Positions 7,399 to 17,098 of a DNA stretch of 64,000 nucleotides are shown here, piece by piece. The stretch's first letter is position 1. Each line of letters begins with the position of its first letter. The position numbers and the translations under genes were made by a program. Source of the stretch: Pedococcus_A sp963730585 (GTDB taxonomy: Bacteria > Actinomycetota > Actinomycetes > Actinomycetales > Dermatophilaceae); assembly GCA_963730585.1 (NCBI GenBank), contig CAVSSL010000007.1:1-64000 (forward strand), written 5' to 3'. The notes under the pieces are model-generated. The model had not been told where the DNA came from, did not search any database, and saw only the letters and a program-made list of their open reading frames with translations.

Positions 7399-8226
7399 GT
7401 GTTGACCATCGGCCAGCTGGCGGCCTACGCGGGGGTGACCCAGCGCGCCGTCCGGCACTACCACCAGATCGGGCTGTTGCCCGAGCCCGAACGGGACGCC
7501 TCGGGCTACCGCAGCTACGGCGCGCAGGCCGTGGTCGACCTGATCCGGATCCGGACGCTGGCCGAGGCGGGCGTGCCGCTGGCCCGGGTGCAGGAGCTGC
7601 TCGAGGCGGGGGAGGAGGAGTTCGCGGCCGCGGTGGCCGAGATCGACCGCCGGCTCCGCGCGGAGATCCGCGAGCTGCAGGAGCACCGCCGGCGGATCGC
7701 CCGGCTGGCCGGCGGCGACTCCCTCGCGCTGCCGCCCGAGGTGGTCACCTACCTCGACAGGCTGCGCGCCAGCGGCGTCTCGGAGGCGATGGTGGCGGGC
7801 GAGCGCGACAGCTGGATCCTCATTGCTGCCCGGTGGCCGGAGAAGATCCCCGAGTTCATGGTCGACAAGATGGCCCAGCTCGACGACCCGAGGACGGTCC
7901 GGCTCTACCTGCTGATCGGTGAGCTGGCCGAGACGGGCATGGACGAGGAACGGCTGGTCGAGGTGGCCGACCTGATGGCCGAGATGAACGGGGAGTTTGC
8001 GGAGCGGGGCGAGCTGGACCAGCAGGGCGACGTCCTGGGTGACGACGCGCTCATCGCGCTCCTCGACTCCTACGCCTTCGACGCCCACCCGATGGTCCAG
8101 AGGCTCAAGGAGCTCATGGCCGAGCGCGGCTGGACGGGCTGGATCCGTATGGAGCGGGCAGCGCGGAGCCGAGGTCGGCGGGCTAGCCGAGGTAGGCCGC
8201 GAGCTGCTTCTGCACGCTGCTGCTGA
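7399..8226 (+). CDS. MerR-family transcriptional regulator
   Basis: The 275-residue protein opens with a MerR winged-helix domain (LTIGQLAAYAGVTQRAVRHYHQIGLLPEPERD, GYRSYG), followed by a coiled-coil dimerisation helix to about residue 105. The C-terminal domain of about 160 residues is unlike metal-binding MerR proteins and may sense the exported compound. GTG start, four bases after the permease stop, so it is the third gene of the exporter operon. Its last 44 bases overlap, antisense, the 3' end of the metalloprotease gene. The Arg-rich last 20 residues may be an extension past the original stop. Confidence 0.88.
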   Translation: MLTIGQLAAYAGVTQRAVRHYHQIGLLPEPERDASGYRSYGAQAVVDLIRIRTLAEAGVPLARVQELLEAGEEEFAAAVAEIDRRLRAEIRELQEHRRRIARLAGGDSLALPPEVVTYLDRLRASGVSEAMVAGERDSWILIAARWPEKIPEFMVDKMAQLDDPRTVRLYLLIGELAETGMDEERLVEVADLMAEMNGEFAERGELDQQGDVLGDDALIALLDSYAFDAHPMVQRLKELMAERGWTGWIRMERAARSRGRRASRGRPRAASARCC

Positions 8227-10468
8227 CCGCGCCGGTGCCGCCGAGCACCACGATCTTCTGGGGCTTGAGCCGCTTGAGCTCGGTGGCGATGCTGCCCGGC
8301 AGGCTGGTGGCGCTGGTGAGCAGCACCGGACCCTTGGTCTTGCCGGCGATCGGCGCACCGGACAGCGCGTCGGGGAAGGTCAGGCCGTTGGCGACGTAGG
8401 CGACCGGGGCGCCGGCGGCATACGACTTCGCGGAGAACGTCGCGCTCGAGGCGAACCGGTCCTTGCCGGCCCAGCGGTCGACGACGCCGCTGGCGGAGTA
8501 CTTCGCCAGGGCGGTCTTGACGCCGTCGGAGACCGCGCCGGTGCCGCCGAGGACGACGATCTTCTGCGGCTTCAGGCGGGCCAGCTCGGTGGCGATGGCC
8601 CCCGGCAGGCTGGTCGCGCCGGTCAGCAGCACCGGCCCGGGGGTCTTGCCGGCGATCGGCGCACCGGAGAGCGCGTCGGGGAAGGCCAGGCCGTTGGCGA
8701 CGTAGGCGACGCTGACGCCCGGGGCGAAGCTGTTGGCCGAGAACTTCGCGCTCGACTCGAACCGGTCGCGGCCCGCCCAGCGGACCACGGTGCCGGAGGT
8801 GGCGTACTTCGCCAGGGCGGTCTTGACGGTGTTGGAGACCGCGCCGGTGCCGCCGAGGACGACGATCTTCTGCGGCTTGAGGCGGCCGAGCTCGGTGGCG
8901 ATCGGCGAGGGGATGCTCGTGGCGCTGGTGAGCAGCACCGGGCCGCCGTTCTTGCCCGCGATGGGCGCGCCGGAGAGCGCGTCGGGGAAGGTCAGGCCGT
9001 TGGCGACGTACGCGACGGGCACGCCCGCGGCATACGACGTGGCGGAGAAGGCGGCGCTGGAGGCGAACCGGTCGGCGCCGGCCCAGCGCTGCGCGGTCGC
9101 GCCGGTGTTGACCCGCAGGGTCGCGCCGGTCGAGTCGGCCTTGTCGACCGAGATGAAGACCTTGCCGGACGCCGCCTTGAAGGTGCCGCCGACGGGCACG
9201 ACCCGGTTCATGTCGGAGGAGTTCGAGGTGGGGGTCGCGTCCAGGACGAAGCTGCCGGTGCCGGGGGTGGCCGTCGGGTCGTTGCGCAGCACCTCGACGC
9301 CGAGGGTGTAGCCGAAGTAGTCGCTCGCCTCGAAGTTGTCGCGGCCGGTGGGGACCCGGTAGTTCACGAAGTAGGTCGGGCCGGTGGGGTCGCCGATCTT
9401 CAGGGCGCGCACGGCCGTGGTGGACGCCGTCAGCGGGGCGATCTTCACGGTGGTGACGCCGGTGCCGGCCTTGATCGTCTGCACCGCGTCGGGCACCAGG
9501 CCCATGCCGTCGAGCTGGAGGGCGTTGAGGCTGCCCTCGCCGAAGCCCGACCCCGACATGCCCATCACGTCGAGGAAGTCGTAGTACGGGTACTCGGTGC
9601 ACCCGCTGAACGAGCCGCTGACGACGGGCGCGTCCTGGGCGCCGGAGCAGCGCAGCGCGTTGGAGTGCTCGCGGCCGAGGTTGTGCCCGAGCTCGTGCGC
9701 GACGACCGACTGGTTGACGTCGGAGACGAAGACGGTGTTGTCGGCGGCGCCGAGGCTGCCGACCGAGGCGATGCCGTAGTCGCAGCCCTTGTCCTCGGCG
9801 CCCTTGGGCGCGACGAGCAGCAGGTGGCGGCCGACGCCCTGGGCCTCCGGCATCTTCGCCAGCGCCTCGGTCCACATGTTCATGACCGCGTAGCCGCCGC
9901 ACGAGTAGGCGGAGGTGTAGGCCGGCAGCACCTTGACGGTCGTGAAGCCGACCTGGCCGTTGGTCTGGCTCATCCAGTAGTCCGACGCCTTCTGCACGGC
10001 GGCGGTGACCTGGGCGGCGGTGAACGTCGCGGAGCCCGCCATGTTCTTCGGCACGACGAGGGCCGCGTAGACCTCGCGCACCGTGGGGGCGACCGCGGTG
10101 GTGCTGCCGGTCGTGGTGCTGCCCTCGGCGAGCGTCGTGCTCGAGAGCACCTGCGCGCCGTCGCTGGTCGGCTGCGCCTGCACGGTGACGGTGCTGCCGT
10201 CCTCCGCGCTGCTGAGGCTGCCGGTCTTCAGGGCCACCACGCGCTTGCCGGTGTGCAGCACGCGGACCCGCTCCGGCCCCTTGGCCCGTCCGGTCTCGCC
10301 GGGCTGGCCGTGGTGCTGCTCGCGCACGACCGTCTGCACGGTGCCGGTGAGGGTCTGCGGCTTGGCGGCCCCGCTGTCCCCGCTCCCGGGGGCCGCGGAG
10401 GCGGCGCCGTAGCCGGCGGACAGGGATGCCGCGACGGCGATGGCGGTGGCCCAGGCGATGCGTCTCAC
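8183..10468 (-). CDS. Secreted metzincin-type metalloprotease with three cell-wall-binding repeat 2 domains
   Basis: The 761-residue precursor starts with an export signal (RRIAWATAIAVAASLSAG, cleavage near ASAAP). A protease domain carries the zinc site HELGHNLGREH at about residue 257 and a following Met-turn (VMGMSG), as in M12-like metzincins. From about residue 500, three repeats of about 95 residues each contain RWAGxDRF, AYVANG(L/T)xFPDALSGAP and KPQKIVVLGGTGAVS, the CWB2 (PF04122) pattern that ties proteins to wall polymers. It probably digests proteins at the cell surface. It starts at a GTG with a -10 element 7 bases upstream. The 3' end overlaps the MerR gene antisense. Confidence 0.9.
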   Translation of the reverse strand: MRRIAWATAIAVAASLSAGYGAASAAPGSGDSGAAKPQTLTGTVQTVVREQHHGQPGETGRAKGPERVRVLHTGKRVVALKTGSLSSAEDGSTVTVQAQPTSDGAQVLSSTTLAEGSTTTGSTTAVAPTVREVYAALVVPKNMAGSATFTAAQVTAAVQKASDYWMSQTNGQVGFTTVKVLPAYTSAYSCGGYAVMNMWTEALAKMPEAQGVGRHLLLVAPKGAEDKGCDYGIASVGSLGAADNTVFVSDVNQSVVAHELGHNLGREHSNALRCSGAQDAPVVSGSFSGCTEYPYYDFLDVMGMSGSGFGEGSLNALQLDGMGLVPDAVQTIKAGTGVTTVKIAPLTASTTAVRALKIGDPTGPTYFVNYRVPTGRDNFEASDYFGYTLGVEVLRNDPTATPGTGSFVLDATPTSNSSDMNRVVPVGGTFKAASGKVFISVDKADSTGATLRVNTGATAQRWAGADRFASSAAFSATSYAAGVPVAYVANGLTFPDALSGAPIAGKNGGPVLLTSATSIPSPIATELGRLKPQKIVVLGGTGAVSNTVKTALAKYATSGTVVRWAGRDRFESSAKFSANSFAPGVSVAYVANGLAFPDALSGAPIAGKTPGPVLLTGATSLPGAIATELARLKPQKIVVLGGTGAVSDGVKTALAKYSASGVVDRWAGKDRFASSATFSAKSYAAGAPVAYVANGLTFPDALSGAPIAGKTKGPVLLTSATSLPGSIATELKRLKPQKIVVLGGTGAVSSSVQKQLAAYLG

Positions 10469-10475
10469 GTCCGGG

Positions 10476-10481
10476 AGGTTA
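10476..10481 (-). promoter_or_regulatory. -10 element TAACCT for the metalloprotease gene
   Basis: On the minus strand TAACCT lies 7 bases before the GTG at 10468, with no Shine-Dalgarno sequence between. Confidence 0.5.
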
Positions 10482-10654
10482 GGGAAGGCAAACGGGCGCC
10501 AACGCAGTCCAACACGCCTTGTGCACCTTTGGTGACCGATTCGAAACGTTCGGACGAGGCGGTGAACAACCTCGGGTATGCCGCGTGCGCCCGCTCCGTG
10601 GCGACGCACCGGTGCGTCGGGGGAGGCTGTCGGGTGCGGCTCCGCGCAGGGCGG

Positions 10655-10660
10655 TAACCT
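10655..10660 (+). promoter_or_regulatory. -10 element TAACCT for the DUF6104-like gene
   Basis: TAACCT lies 7 bases before the GTG at 10668, arguing for a leaderless transcript and for this GTG rather than upstream starts. Confidence 0.5.
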
Positions 10661-10667
10661 CGCGAGC

Positions 10668-10844
10668 GTGTACTTCACCGACCGGGGCATCGAGGAGCTC
10701 GCCGCCCGCCGGGGAGAGGAAGAAGTCTCCCTGGAGTGGCTGGCCGACCAGTTGCGCACCTTTGTCGACCTGAACCCCGAATTCGAGACCCCCATCGAGC
10801 GGCTCGCCACCTGGCTGGCCCGCCTCGATGACGACGAGGACTGA
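10668..10844 (+). CDS. Small acidic conserved protein, DUF6104-like
   Basis: This 58-residue protein reads MYFTDRGIEELAARRGEEEV and ends ATWLARLDDDED. It matches my recollection of the small actinobacterial DUF6104 family in both ends and length. It is soluble, strongly acidic and without known activity. Its stop region overlaps the SGNH hydrolase start by 17 bases, so the two form an operon. Confidence 0.8.
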   Translation: MYFTDRGIEELAARRGEEEVSLEWLADQLRTFVDLNPEFETPIERLATWLARLDDDED

Positions 10845-11502
10845 TCCTTTGAGCACCGAGCCCGAGTTCACCCCGAGCGCCGAGTTCCACGTGTCGACCG
10901 ACGGCGGCCCCCGCGACGTGGGGCTGATCTTCATCGGCGCCTCGCTCGTCGCCGGCGTCGGCGACCCCAAGGGGCAGGGCTGGGTCTCCCGGGTCGTGGG
11001 GCGCACCCAGCACCCGGACGTGGACATCACGGCATACAACCTCGGGGTGCGCGGCGACACCTCCGCCGACGTGCTGAACCGGTGGCGCACCGAGTGCCCG
11101 CCGCGGTGGGCCGGCCGCTCGGAGAAGCGCCTCGTGGTCTCGGTGGGCGGCAACGACGCGGCCAAGGGCATGACCCTGGCCCGGCACCGGCTCAACCTCG
11201 CCAACATCCTCGACGACGCCGCCAGCGCCGGCATCGGCACCTTCGTCGTCAGCCCGCCGCCGTCGAGCGACCCCGACCTCAACCACAAGCTCGAGGTGCT
11301 CGTCGAGGCGCAGGCCGACGTCTGCTCACGCCGCGGCGTGCCGTTCGTCGACTGCTTCCGCCCGCTGATGGGCCACGAGCAGTGGCAGTCGGACCTCGCG
11401 GCCAGCAAGGTCGCCGGGCACCCGGGCCAGGCCGGCTACGGCCTCATCGCCTGGCTGGTGCTGCACAACGGCTGGTACGACTGGCTCCAGATCTCCAACT
11501 GA
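10828..11502 (+). CDS. SGNH/GDSL-type hydrolase
   Basis: The 224-residue protein shows the SGNH blocks in order: block I FIGASLVAGVGD near residue 35 (catalytic Ser), block II GVRGDTSAD, block III SVGGNDAAKG and block V HPGQAGYG with the catalytic His. There is no signal peptide, so it acts in the cytoplasm, probably as an esterase or lipase on a small acyl ester. The ATG at 10828 overlaps the DUF6104-like gene; a TTG at 10849 is an alternative. It converges with the DUF2252 gene only 20 bases away. Confidence 0.85.
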   Translation: MTTRTDPLSTEPEFTPSAEFHVSTDGGPRDVGLIFIGASLVAGVGDPKGQGWVSRVVGRTQHPDVDITAYNLGVRGDTSADVLNRWRTECPPRWAGRSEKRLVVSVGGNDAAKGMTLARHRLNLANILDDAASAGIGTFVVSPPPSSDPDLNHKLEVLVEAQADVCSRRGVPFVDCFRPLMGHEQWQSDLAASKVAGHPGQAGYGLIAWLVLHNGWYDWLQISN

Positions 11503-11522
11503 CCTCGACGCGGCGGTGCGGC

Positions 11523-12836
11523 TCAGGTCGCGGAGACGCCGATCTTGTTCTCCCGGAACGCCTCCACGAAGAGCCGGTAGTCGTCACGCGCCCGCTGCGC
11601 GTAGGTGACGCCGAACTCGACGATGTCGTCGGTGAACTGCCGCCGCCGGCCTTCGAGGGAGCCGGCGATGGCGTGCTCGACCTGGAACGGCACGACGTCC
11701 TGGTCGCTGTCCTCGTCCGAGGCGCAGTGGATCTTCGCCGTCGCCCGGCCGAGCAGGTCGACGACCGCGGCGATCTCGGAGGGCTCGGTGAGGCCGCCCC
11801 AGTCGAGGTCGACCTCGTAGGGCGAGACCTCCGAGATGACGTAGCCGACGCCGTCCATCGTGGTCCAGCCGAGCAGCGGGTCGGTGTGCGCCTGCAGGGC
11901 CCGCTGGCTCAGCACCGTGCGGTGCGCCTCGTGCTCGAAGTGGCCGTCGCTGGCGCTCGTGTCGACGAACCGGCTCACCGCCGGCACGTTGGCCTGCTTC
12001 ATCGACAGCACGACGTCGTTGTCGAGCGCCTGGCTGTAGCCCTCGACGAGGACGCTGTAGGCCGGCAGGCCGGCGCTCCCGATGCCGAGCCCGGTGGTGC
12101 CGACCGCGTCGACGAGGTCGTAGAACAGCGCGCGGTCGAAGCGCTTGTTGTCGGGGATGGTCTCGAGGTAGCCCTCGAACGCCTTGGTCACGCGCCGGCG
12201 CTCCGGCCGGGTGAGCTGTCGCACCGTCGGCCCGGAGCGGAAGAAGCGCTGGGCGCTGTCCTTGATGGTCAGCCGGTCGAGCAGGTCGGCCCGGCGCATC
12301 GTCCGCGCCGTCATGAGCGCCTCCTGCACCGGCCCGTGGGTGTTGTCGAGCCGCAGCGCGAAGTCCTGGTCGTCGTCGTTGTGCACGTAGTGGTTGAGCT
12401 GGAGCAGGTAGGCCCGGACGTAGCGCCCGATGAGCCGGCGCACCTCCGCCTCCGGCAGCGCCTTCTGCCACCCGAGCAGCGCCAGGCTGGCGGCGAACCG
12501 CTTGAGGTCCCACGTGTAGTGGCCGAGGTAGGCCTCGTCGAAGTCGTTGACGTCGAACACGAGGCGGCCGTCGGAGTTGAGGTAGGTGCCGAAGTTCTCG
12601 GCGTGCAGGTCGCCGTGGATCCAGATGCGGCTGCTCGGCTCGTCGACGTAGGGGTCCTTCTGGGCCGTCACGTCGGCGTAGAACAGGCAGGCCGAGCCGC
12701 GGTAGAACGCGTGCGGGTCCTTGGCCATCTTCCGGAACTTGGTGCGGAACGCCAGCGGGTCGGCCTTCATCAGCGGGGCGAAGGCGTCGCCCAACACGTC
12801 GATGATCTGCTGGGTGCGCTTCGTCGCGGTGGGCAC
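11523..12836 (-). CDS. DUF2252 family protein (protein-kinase-like fold)
   Basis: The 437-residue protein has the DUF2252 hallmarks: FYRGSACLFYAD near residue 45, IWIHGDLHAENFG near residue 73 and FDVNDFDEAYLGHY near residue 93. These correspond to the catalytic HGDxHxxN and metal-binding D of aminoglycoside-phosphotransferase-like kinases. The substrate is unknown. It is monocistronic, starting at a GTG with a -10 TAGGGT six bases upstream on the minus strand. The gene is intact. Confidence 0.88.
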   Translation of the reverse strand: MPTATKRTQQIIDVLGDAFAPLMKADPLAFRTKFRKMAKDPHAFYRGSACLFYADVTAQKDPYVDEPSSRIWIHGDLHAENFGTYLNSDGRLVFDVNDFDEAYLGHYTWDLKRFAASLALLGWQKALPEAEVRRLIGRYVRAYLLQLNHYVHNDDDQDFALRLDNTHGPVQEALMTARTMRRADLLDRLTIKDSAQRFFRSGPTVRQLTRPERRRVTKAFEGYLETIPDNKRFDRALFYDLVDAVGTTGLGIGSAGLPAYSVLVEGYSQALDNDVVLSMKQANVPAVSRFVDTSASDGHFEHEAHRTVLSQRALQAHTDPLLGWTTMDGVGYVISEVSPYEVDLDWGGLTEPSEIAAVVDLLGRATAKIHCASDEDSDQDVVPFQVEHAIAGSLEGRRRQFTDDIVEFGVTYAQRARDDYRLFVEAFRENKIGVSAT

Positions 12837-12842
12837 CCTTGG

Positions 12843-12848
12843 ACCCTA
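12843..12848 (-). promoter_or_regulatory. -10 element TAGGGT for the DUF2252 gene
   Basis: Read on the minus strand, TAGGGT is 6 bases before the GTG start at 12836, with no ribosome site. Confidence 0.45.
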
Positions 12849-12851
12849 GGG

Positions 12852-12881
12852 GCCGTGGGGCACCTCAGCCAGCCCCACGGC
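12852..12881. terminator. Hairpin between kgd and the DUF2252 gene
   Basis: GCCGTGGGGC (12852-12861) and GCCCCACGGC (12872-12881) pair perfectly; the right arm runs into a GGCATAC motif. Confidence 0.5.
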
Positions 12882-12914
12882 ATACGCCCTCACGCCCCAC
12901 GGCACACCGACTCT

Positions 12915-12973
12915 GTATGCGACAGGAGCGCCGACCCGGTCACGTCGACCAGATCGGCGCTCCTCGCGCATAC
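12915..12973. terminator. Long hairpin downstream of kgd with GTATGCG/CGCATAC at its base
   Basis: Inner arms AGGAGCGCCGA (12924-12934) and TCGGCGCTCCT (12954-12964) pair perfectly. Outside them GTATGCG (12915-12921) pairs with CGCATAC (12967-12973). It lies 15 bases after the kgd stop. Confidence 0.65.
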
Positions 12974-12987
12974 GAAGTGGCTGAGCG

Positions 12988-15900
12988 TCAGCGGCGGAAG
13001 GCCGCCTCGATCAGCTCGGCCTGCTCGGCCTGGTGCTTCTTGGTCGAACCCGTGGCCGGGGAGGCCGACGCGCGGCGCGAGACCACCCGCAGCGGACGCT
13101 GCTCACCGAACTCGAGCAGCTGGCCCGGCAGGTTGAGCGCCATGAACGGCCAGGCGCCCTGGTTCTGCGGCTCGTCCTGCACCCAGACGACGTCGGCGTT
13201 CGGGTACTTGCGCAGCTCGGCGGCGATGTCGTGCGCCGGCAGCGGAGCCAGCTGCTCGACCCGCACGATCGCGGTCGCCTCGTCGCCGGCCTTCTCGCGG
13301 GCCGCCTCGAGGTCGTAGACCACCTTGCCGCTGGCGAGCAGCACCCGGGTCACGCTGTTGGCGTCGAGCTGCTTGCGGTCGGCCAGCACCGGCTGGAACG
13401 TGCCCGTGGTGAAGTCCTCGGGCATGCTGCTCGCCGCCTTGAGGCGCAGCATCGACTTCGGGGTGAAGACGATGAGCGGCCGGCGCGGACGGGCGTAGGC
13501 CTGGCGACGCAGCAGGTGGAAGTAGCTCGCCGGCGTCGACGGGTAGGCGATCGTCATGTTGTCCTCGGCGCACATCGTGAGGAACCGCTCGATGCGCGCG
13601 GAGGAGTGGTCGGGGCCCTGGCCCTCGTAGCCGTGCGGCAGCAGCAGCACGACGGAGGAGCGCTGGCCCCACTTCTGCTCGCCCGAGGAGATGAACTCGT
13701 CGACGATGGTCTGCGCACCGTTGAAGAAGTCGCCGAACTGCGCCTCCCACAGCACCAGGGCGTCGGGCCGCTCGACCGAGTAGCCGTACTCGAAGCCCAT
13801 CGCGGCGTACTCGCTCAGCAGCGAGTCGTAGACCCAGAAGCGGGCCTGGCCCTCGCCGAGGTAGAGCAGCGGCGTCCACTCCTCGGCGGTCACCTTGTCG
13901 ATGAGCACCGCGTGGCGCTGGACGAACGTGCCACGGCGGCGAGTCCTGCCCGGCGAGGCGCACCGGGGTGCCCTCCTTGAGCAGGGTGCCGAAGGCCAGC
14001 AGCTCACCGGTCGCCCAGTCGATGCCGCCCTCGCGGACCGACTGCGCCCGCTTCTCCATGGCCTGCTTCAGCTTCGGGTGGATCGTGAAGCCGTCGGGCA
14101 TGTTCACGAACGCGTCGCCGATGTGCTGGAGCTCCTCGGCGGGCACGGCCGTGTCGGTCGCCGACCGGGTGGCCTGGTCGGTGGCCTGGGCGGTCGGCGG
14201 CTCGAGGCCGCGGTGGCCCTCGACGTCGGTGCCGGCCAGCGTCGGGTCGCCGGCCTCGGGGCCGGGCGCCTGCGCGGCCTCCTTGATGGCCTCCTTGGTC
14301 TCGAGGAAGACCCGCTCGAGCTGCTGCTGGTAGTCGCGCAGCGCGGCCTCGGCGTCCTCGACGGAGATGTCGCCGCGGCCGATGAGGGCCTCGGTGTAGA
14401 GCTTGCGGACGCTGCGCTTGGCCTCGATGAGGTTGTACATCAGCGGCTGCGTCATCGACGGGTCGTCGCCCTCGTTGTGACCGCGGCGGCGGTAGCACAC
14501 CATGTCGATGACGACGTCCTTGTTGAACTCCTGCCGGAACTCGTAGGCGAGCTCGGCCACCCGCACGCAGGCCTCGGGGTCGTCGCCGTTCACGTGGAAG
14601 ATCGGCGCCTGGATCATCCGGGCCACGTCGGTGGAGTAGGTCGAGGACCGCGACGAGCTCGGGCTCGTCGTGAAGCCGACCTGGTTGTTGATGACGACGT
14701 GGATCGTGCCGCCGGTGCGGTAGCCGCGCAGCTGGCTCAGGTTCAGCGTCTCGGCGACGACACCCTGGCCGGCGAACGCCGCGTCGCCGTGCAGCAGCAC
14801 GGGCAGCACGGTGAAGCCCTCGCCGGCGAGGTTGAGCCGGTCCTGCTTGGCGCGCACGACGCCCTCGAGCACCGGGTTGACCGCCTCGAGGTGGCTCGGG
14901 TTCGCGGCGAGGTAGACCTTGGTCGTGCTGCCGTCCTCGGCGTGGAACTCGCCCTCGGTGCCGAGGTGGTACTTCACGTCACCGGAGCCCTGCACCGAGC
15001 GGGGGTCCTGCTTGCCCTCGAACTCGCGGAAGATCTGTCCGTAGGACTTGCCCGCGATGTTGGCGAGCACGTTGAGGCGCCCGCGGTGCGGCATACCGAT
15101 GCAGACCTCGTCCATCTTCTCGGACGCGGCGCGGCACAGGATGCGGTCGAGCAGCGCGATGACCGACTCGCCGCCCTCGAGGGAGAAGCGCTTCTGCCCG
15201 ACGAACTTGGTCTGCAGGAAGGTCTCGAACGCCTCGGCCGCGTTGAGCTTGCGCAGGATGCGCAGCTGCTCGTCGGCGCTCGGCTTGGTGAACCCGACCT
15301 CGATCTTGGACTGGATCCACTCGCGCTGCTCGGGGTCCTGGATGTGCATGTACTCGGTGCCGATGGTGCGGCAGTACGAGTCGCGCAGGATGCCGAGGAT
15401 CTTGCGCAGGCGCAGGATCGGCTCGCCGCCGAAGCCGCCGGTGGCGAAGTCGCGCTCGAGGTCCCACAGGGTCAGGCCGTGGCTGGTGACGTCGAGGTCG
15501 GGGTGGCGGCGCTGGCGGTACTCCAGCGGGTCGGTGTCGGCCATGAGGTGGCCGCGCACGCGGTAGGCGTGGATGAGCTCCTGCACGCGCGCCGTCTTGT
15601 TGACGTCGTCGTCGTGGTGGGCCGAGATGTCCTGCACCCAGCGGACCGGCTCGTAGGGGATGCGCAGGCTCTCGAAGATCTCGTCGTAGAAGCCGTTCTC
15701 GCCGAGGAGGAGGGCGTTGACGATGCGCAGGAAGTCGCCGGACTGGGCGCCCTGGATGATCCGGTGGTCGTAGGTGCTCGTCAGCGTGAGGATCTTGGAG
15801 ACGGCGTTGCGGTTGAGCGTCTCCTGGCTCGCGCCCTGCCACTCGGCCGGGTAGTCGAGCGAGCCGACGCCGATGATCGCGCCCTGGCCGGCCATCAGGC

Positions 15901-16885
15901 GCGGCACCGAGTGCACGGTGCCGATGGTGCCCGGGTTGGTCAGGGAGATGGTGGTGCCCTGGAAGTCCTCGACCGTCAGCTTGCCGTTGCGCGCCTTGCG
16001 GACGACGTCCTCGTATGCCGTCCAGAAGTGGGCGAAGTCCATCGCCTCGGCCGACTTGATGCTGGGCACGAGCAGCTGGCGGGTGCCGTCCTCCTTGGCG
16101 ATGTCGATCGCCAGGCCGAGGTTGACGTGCGCCGGCACGACGAGGGCGGGCTTGCCCTTCTCGTCGGTGGCGTAGCCGTTGTTCATCTCCGGCATCGCGG
16201 CCAGGGCCTTCACCAGGGCGAAGCCGATGATGTGGGTGAAGGAGACCTTGCCGCCGCGGGAGCGCTTGAGGTGGTTGTTGATGACGACGCGGTTGTCGAT
16301 CAGCAGCTTGGCCGGGATGGCGCGCACGCTGGTCGCGGTCGGCACCTGGAGCGAGGACTCCATGTTGGTGACCGTGCGGGCCGCGGCGCCGCGCAGCGGC
16401 TTGACCTCGCTCTCGCTGAGCGGGCCGGTCGCCTTCAGGCCGGCGGGCTCGCGGGGCTTCGGCGCCTCGGCCTTGGCGGGCTCCTGCGGGGCCGCCTCCT
16501 GCTCACGCGGGGGAGCGACCTTGGCGGCGGCGGTCTGGCCACCCACCGCGGCCTCCTTGTCCTCGGGCTTGTCGGCGACGGCCTTGTCGGACTTCGCGTC
16601 GGGCTTGTCGGTGGTGGAGGCCTGCTTCTGCACGGTGGCCGGGGCGCTCGCGGTGCCCTCGCGGCCCTGCGCCGGCGCGCCCGGGGCGGCGGTGGCTGCC
16701 GGGGCCGTGCCGTTCGTGGCCCCGTTGTTCGCCGACTCGCCGGGCCGGTAGTCCGCGAAGAACTCCCACCACGCCTGGTCCACGGAGTTCTTGTCCTGCA
16801 GGTACTGCTGATACAGCTCGTCCACGAGCCACTCGTTGGGGCCGAAGGCCGCCAGGGGGTCGTTGGTCGGAGACTGGTCTGGCAC
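12988..16885 (-). CDS. kgd: Multifunctional 2-oxoglutarate dehydrogenase/decarboxylase (E1 with E2-like domain), frameshifted as given
   Basis: This giant actinobacterial enzyme starts MPDQSPTNDPLAAFGPNEWL. It has an Ala/Pro-rich linker to about residue 130, an E2-type acyltransferase domain (HRIIQGAQSGDFL includes its catalytic His), then the thiamine-diphosphate E1 domain (GMPHRGRLNVLANI, HINGDDPEACV-like HVNGDDPEACV, MVCYRRRGHNEGDDP) and the transketolase-like C-terminal part. It converts 2-oxoglutarate towards succinyl-CoA in the TCA cycle. An extra C near 13935 breaks the frame after RLAGQDS; the proper continuation RRGTFVQRHAVLIDK is in the next frame to the stop at 12988. Since this gene is central, a sequencing error is likely. 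The GTG at 16885 matches family N-termini. Confidence 0.88.
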
Positions 16886-17010
16886 GGCGGATACGCCTCT
16901 TTCATAGCGTCGACAATGACGAGCAAACGGGTAGGCCCAGCCTATCCCCGTCGAGCCTCGGCTGCCCCAGCGGCCCGGCACCCGTCGGCGAGGGGCCCTG
17001 AGCACGCGAC

Positions 17011-17066
17011 GAGAGGGTGGCGAACGGGCCTCCGGTCGCGCTGACCGGGCCGTTTGCCACCCTCTC
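17011..17066. terminator. Very long hairpin between the ABC-2 permease and kgd
   Basis: GAGAGGGTGGC (17011-17021) pairs with GCCACCCTCTC (17056-17066). The stem continues through AACGG/CCGTT to a tip of CCGGTC/GACCGG. It is downstream of the minus-strand permease stop and upstream of kgd. Confidence 0.65.
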
Positions 17067-17098
17067 GACGTGACGTCCGACGTCTGCCTGACGGGCGT

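Noticed and set aside
7997..10657. An 886-codon plus-strand frame across the metalloprotease gene
   Set aside because: The repeats in it merely mirror the CWB2 repeats of the real minus-strand gene.
14900..16500. The acyltransferase part of kgd considered as a separate sucB gene
   Set aside because: It is in frame with the E1 domain without stop or start between, as in the fused actinobacterial enzyme, and lacks a lipoyl domain.
13895..17044. A 1049-codon open frame on the plus strand opposite kgd
   Set aside because: It is a codon-position shadow of a GC-rich gene. Its translation is Ala/Gly/Val/Asp/Leu-rich without motifs, whereas the minus strand encodes all kgd domains.
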